Source: an uncultured Bacteroidales bacterium
GTDB lineage: Bacteria; Bacteroidota; Bacteroidia; Bacteroidales; UBA932
Reading direction: 5' to 3'
NCBI GenBank assembly: GCA_934725015.1
Contig: CAKVAS010000020.1
Coordinates: 1-48,645 of the forward strand
Length of the DNA: 48,645 nt
Below, piece after piece: positions 48,586 to 48,645 of this stretch. Below the pieces are notes generated by a model. The model was given only the letters and a program-made list of their open reading frames with translations. It searched no databases and was not told the DNA's origin. The first letter of the stretch is position 1, and every line of letters begins with the position of its first letter. The position numbers and the translations under genes are program-made.

Positions 48586-48645
48586 CCTCCTTAAAATCCC
48601 CCTCCCGTCCCCCTTTCGTGGGGGAAGCCGTGCTCCATGCGCACC

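Larger units (their letters stand above)
48037..48645. other. Repeat field without genes at the right edge
   Basis: 609 bp with no credible gene. It carries a degenerate copy of a C-rich repeat (48055-48100), an 80-bp palindrome (48125-48204), and two 126-bp direct repeats (48306-48431 and 48520-48645), each with a terminator and a 5S rRNA 3' remnant on the minus strand. Confidence 0.7.
48520..48645. repeat. 126-bp direct repeat, copy 2
   Basis: Second copy of the 48306-48431 unit; it runs to the last base of the window, so its true end is not seen. The 88 bp between copies is unique. Confidence 0.9.

Noticed and set aside
48289..48594. 101-residue open frame at the right edge
   Set aside because: It reads through both repeat copies, terminator hairpins and 5S remnants on the opposite strand.
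48125..48645. CRISPR array
   Set aside because: Repeats are too long, too few and structured; no regular short repeat-spacer pattern.

Overview
The window is chromosomal DNA of a member of the order Bacteroidales (phylum Bacteroidota), moderately GC-rich. Four things show this. Family-specific genes are present: a fimbrillin / FimB-Mfa2 / DUF3575 / DUF3868 fimbrial cluster, DUF4295 after rpmG, DUF4296, DUF4199, and the exbB-X-exbD-exbD set. Many genes have the Bacteroidota -7 promoter box TAnnTTTG. Surface lipoproteins follow the usual Bacteroidales pattern. The ribosomal protein and tRNA ligase genes are also of the Bacteroidota type. The genus cannot be fixed from the sequence alone; a Rikenellaceae- or Cryptobacteroides-like gut lineage is a guess.

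Layout. 1-2.9 kb is accessory: a truncated fimbrillin-like lipoprotein preceded by a 47-residue peptide gene, an unknown 102-residue gene, a hairpin plus a run of ten C, and a lone AAA/DUF4143 ATPase whose upstream region carries 23-bp tandem repeats. 3-4.5 kb has rlmH and a BASS-type transporter. 4.5-16.5 kb, nearly all on the minus strand, has a TonB-like protein, udk, asnS, an alkaline phosphatase, the energy-transduction cluster exbB-X-exbD-exbD, ansA-tatD, dprA, queA and a Nudix hydrolase. 16.6-18.6 kb on the plus strand has an SRPBCC protein and an RsmF-like rRNA methyltransferase. 18.6-27.8 kb has a ridA / 733-residue membrane protein / acyl-CoA ligase / dCMP deaminase / S41 protease run, then DUF177-rpmF-tRNA-Arg and typA. 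28.1-34.1 kb has tRNA-Leu and a five-gene fimbrial operon led by an HExxH metallopeptidase-like lipoprotein. 34.3-40.4 kb has deoC, a radical SAM protein, DUF4296, pheT and ftsY. 40.5-46.1 kb is translation-rich: rpmB-rpmG-DUF4295, and thrS-infC-rpmI-rplT-lepB. 46.4-48.0 kb has a DUF4199 protein and a family 2 glycosyltransferase. The right edge is a repeat field with duplicated remnants of the 3' end of 5S rRNA plus a terminator.

The most notable items are: (i) infC apparently starting at an ATC codon behind a perfect AGGAGG; (ii) two homologous ~140-bp hairpin elements, one sitting between rpmI and rplT; (iii) a fimbrial operon with its own HExxH lipoprotein and a 15-bp dyad next to its promoter; (iv) a ~183-bp MITE-like palindrome between thrS and the DUF4199 gene; (v) two copies of a 5S rRNA tail/terminator fragment at the right end; (vi) the 47-residue peptide gene upstream of the truncated fimbrillin. 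Most of the rest is ordinary core genome.
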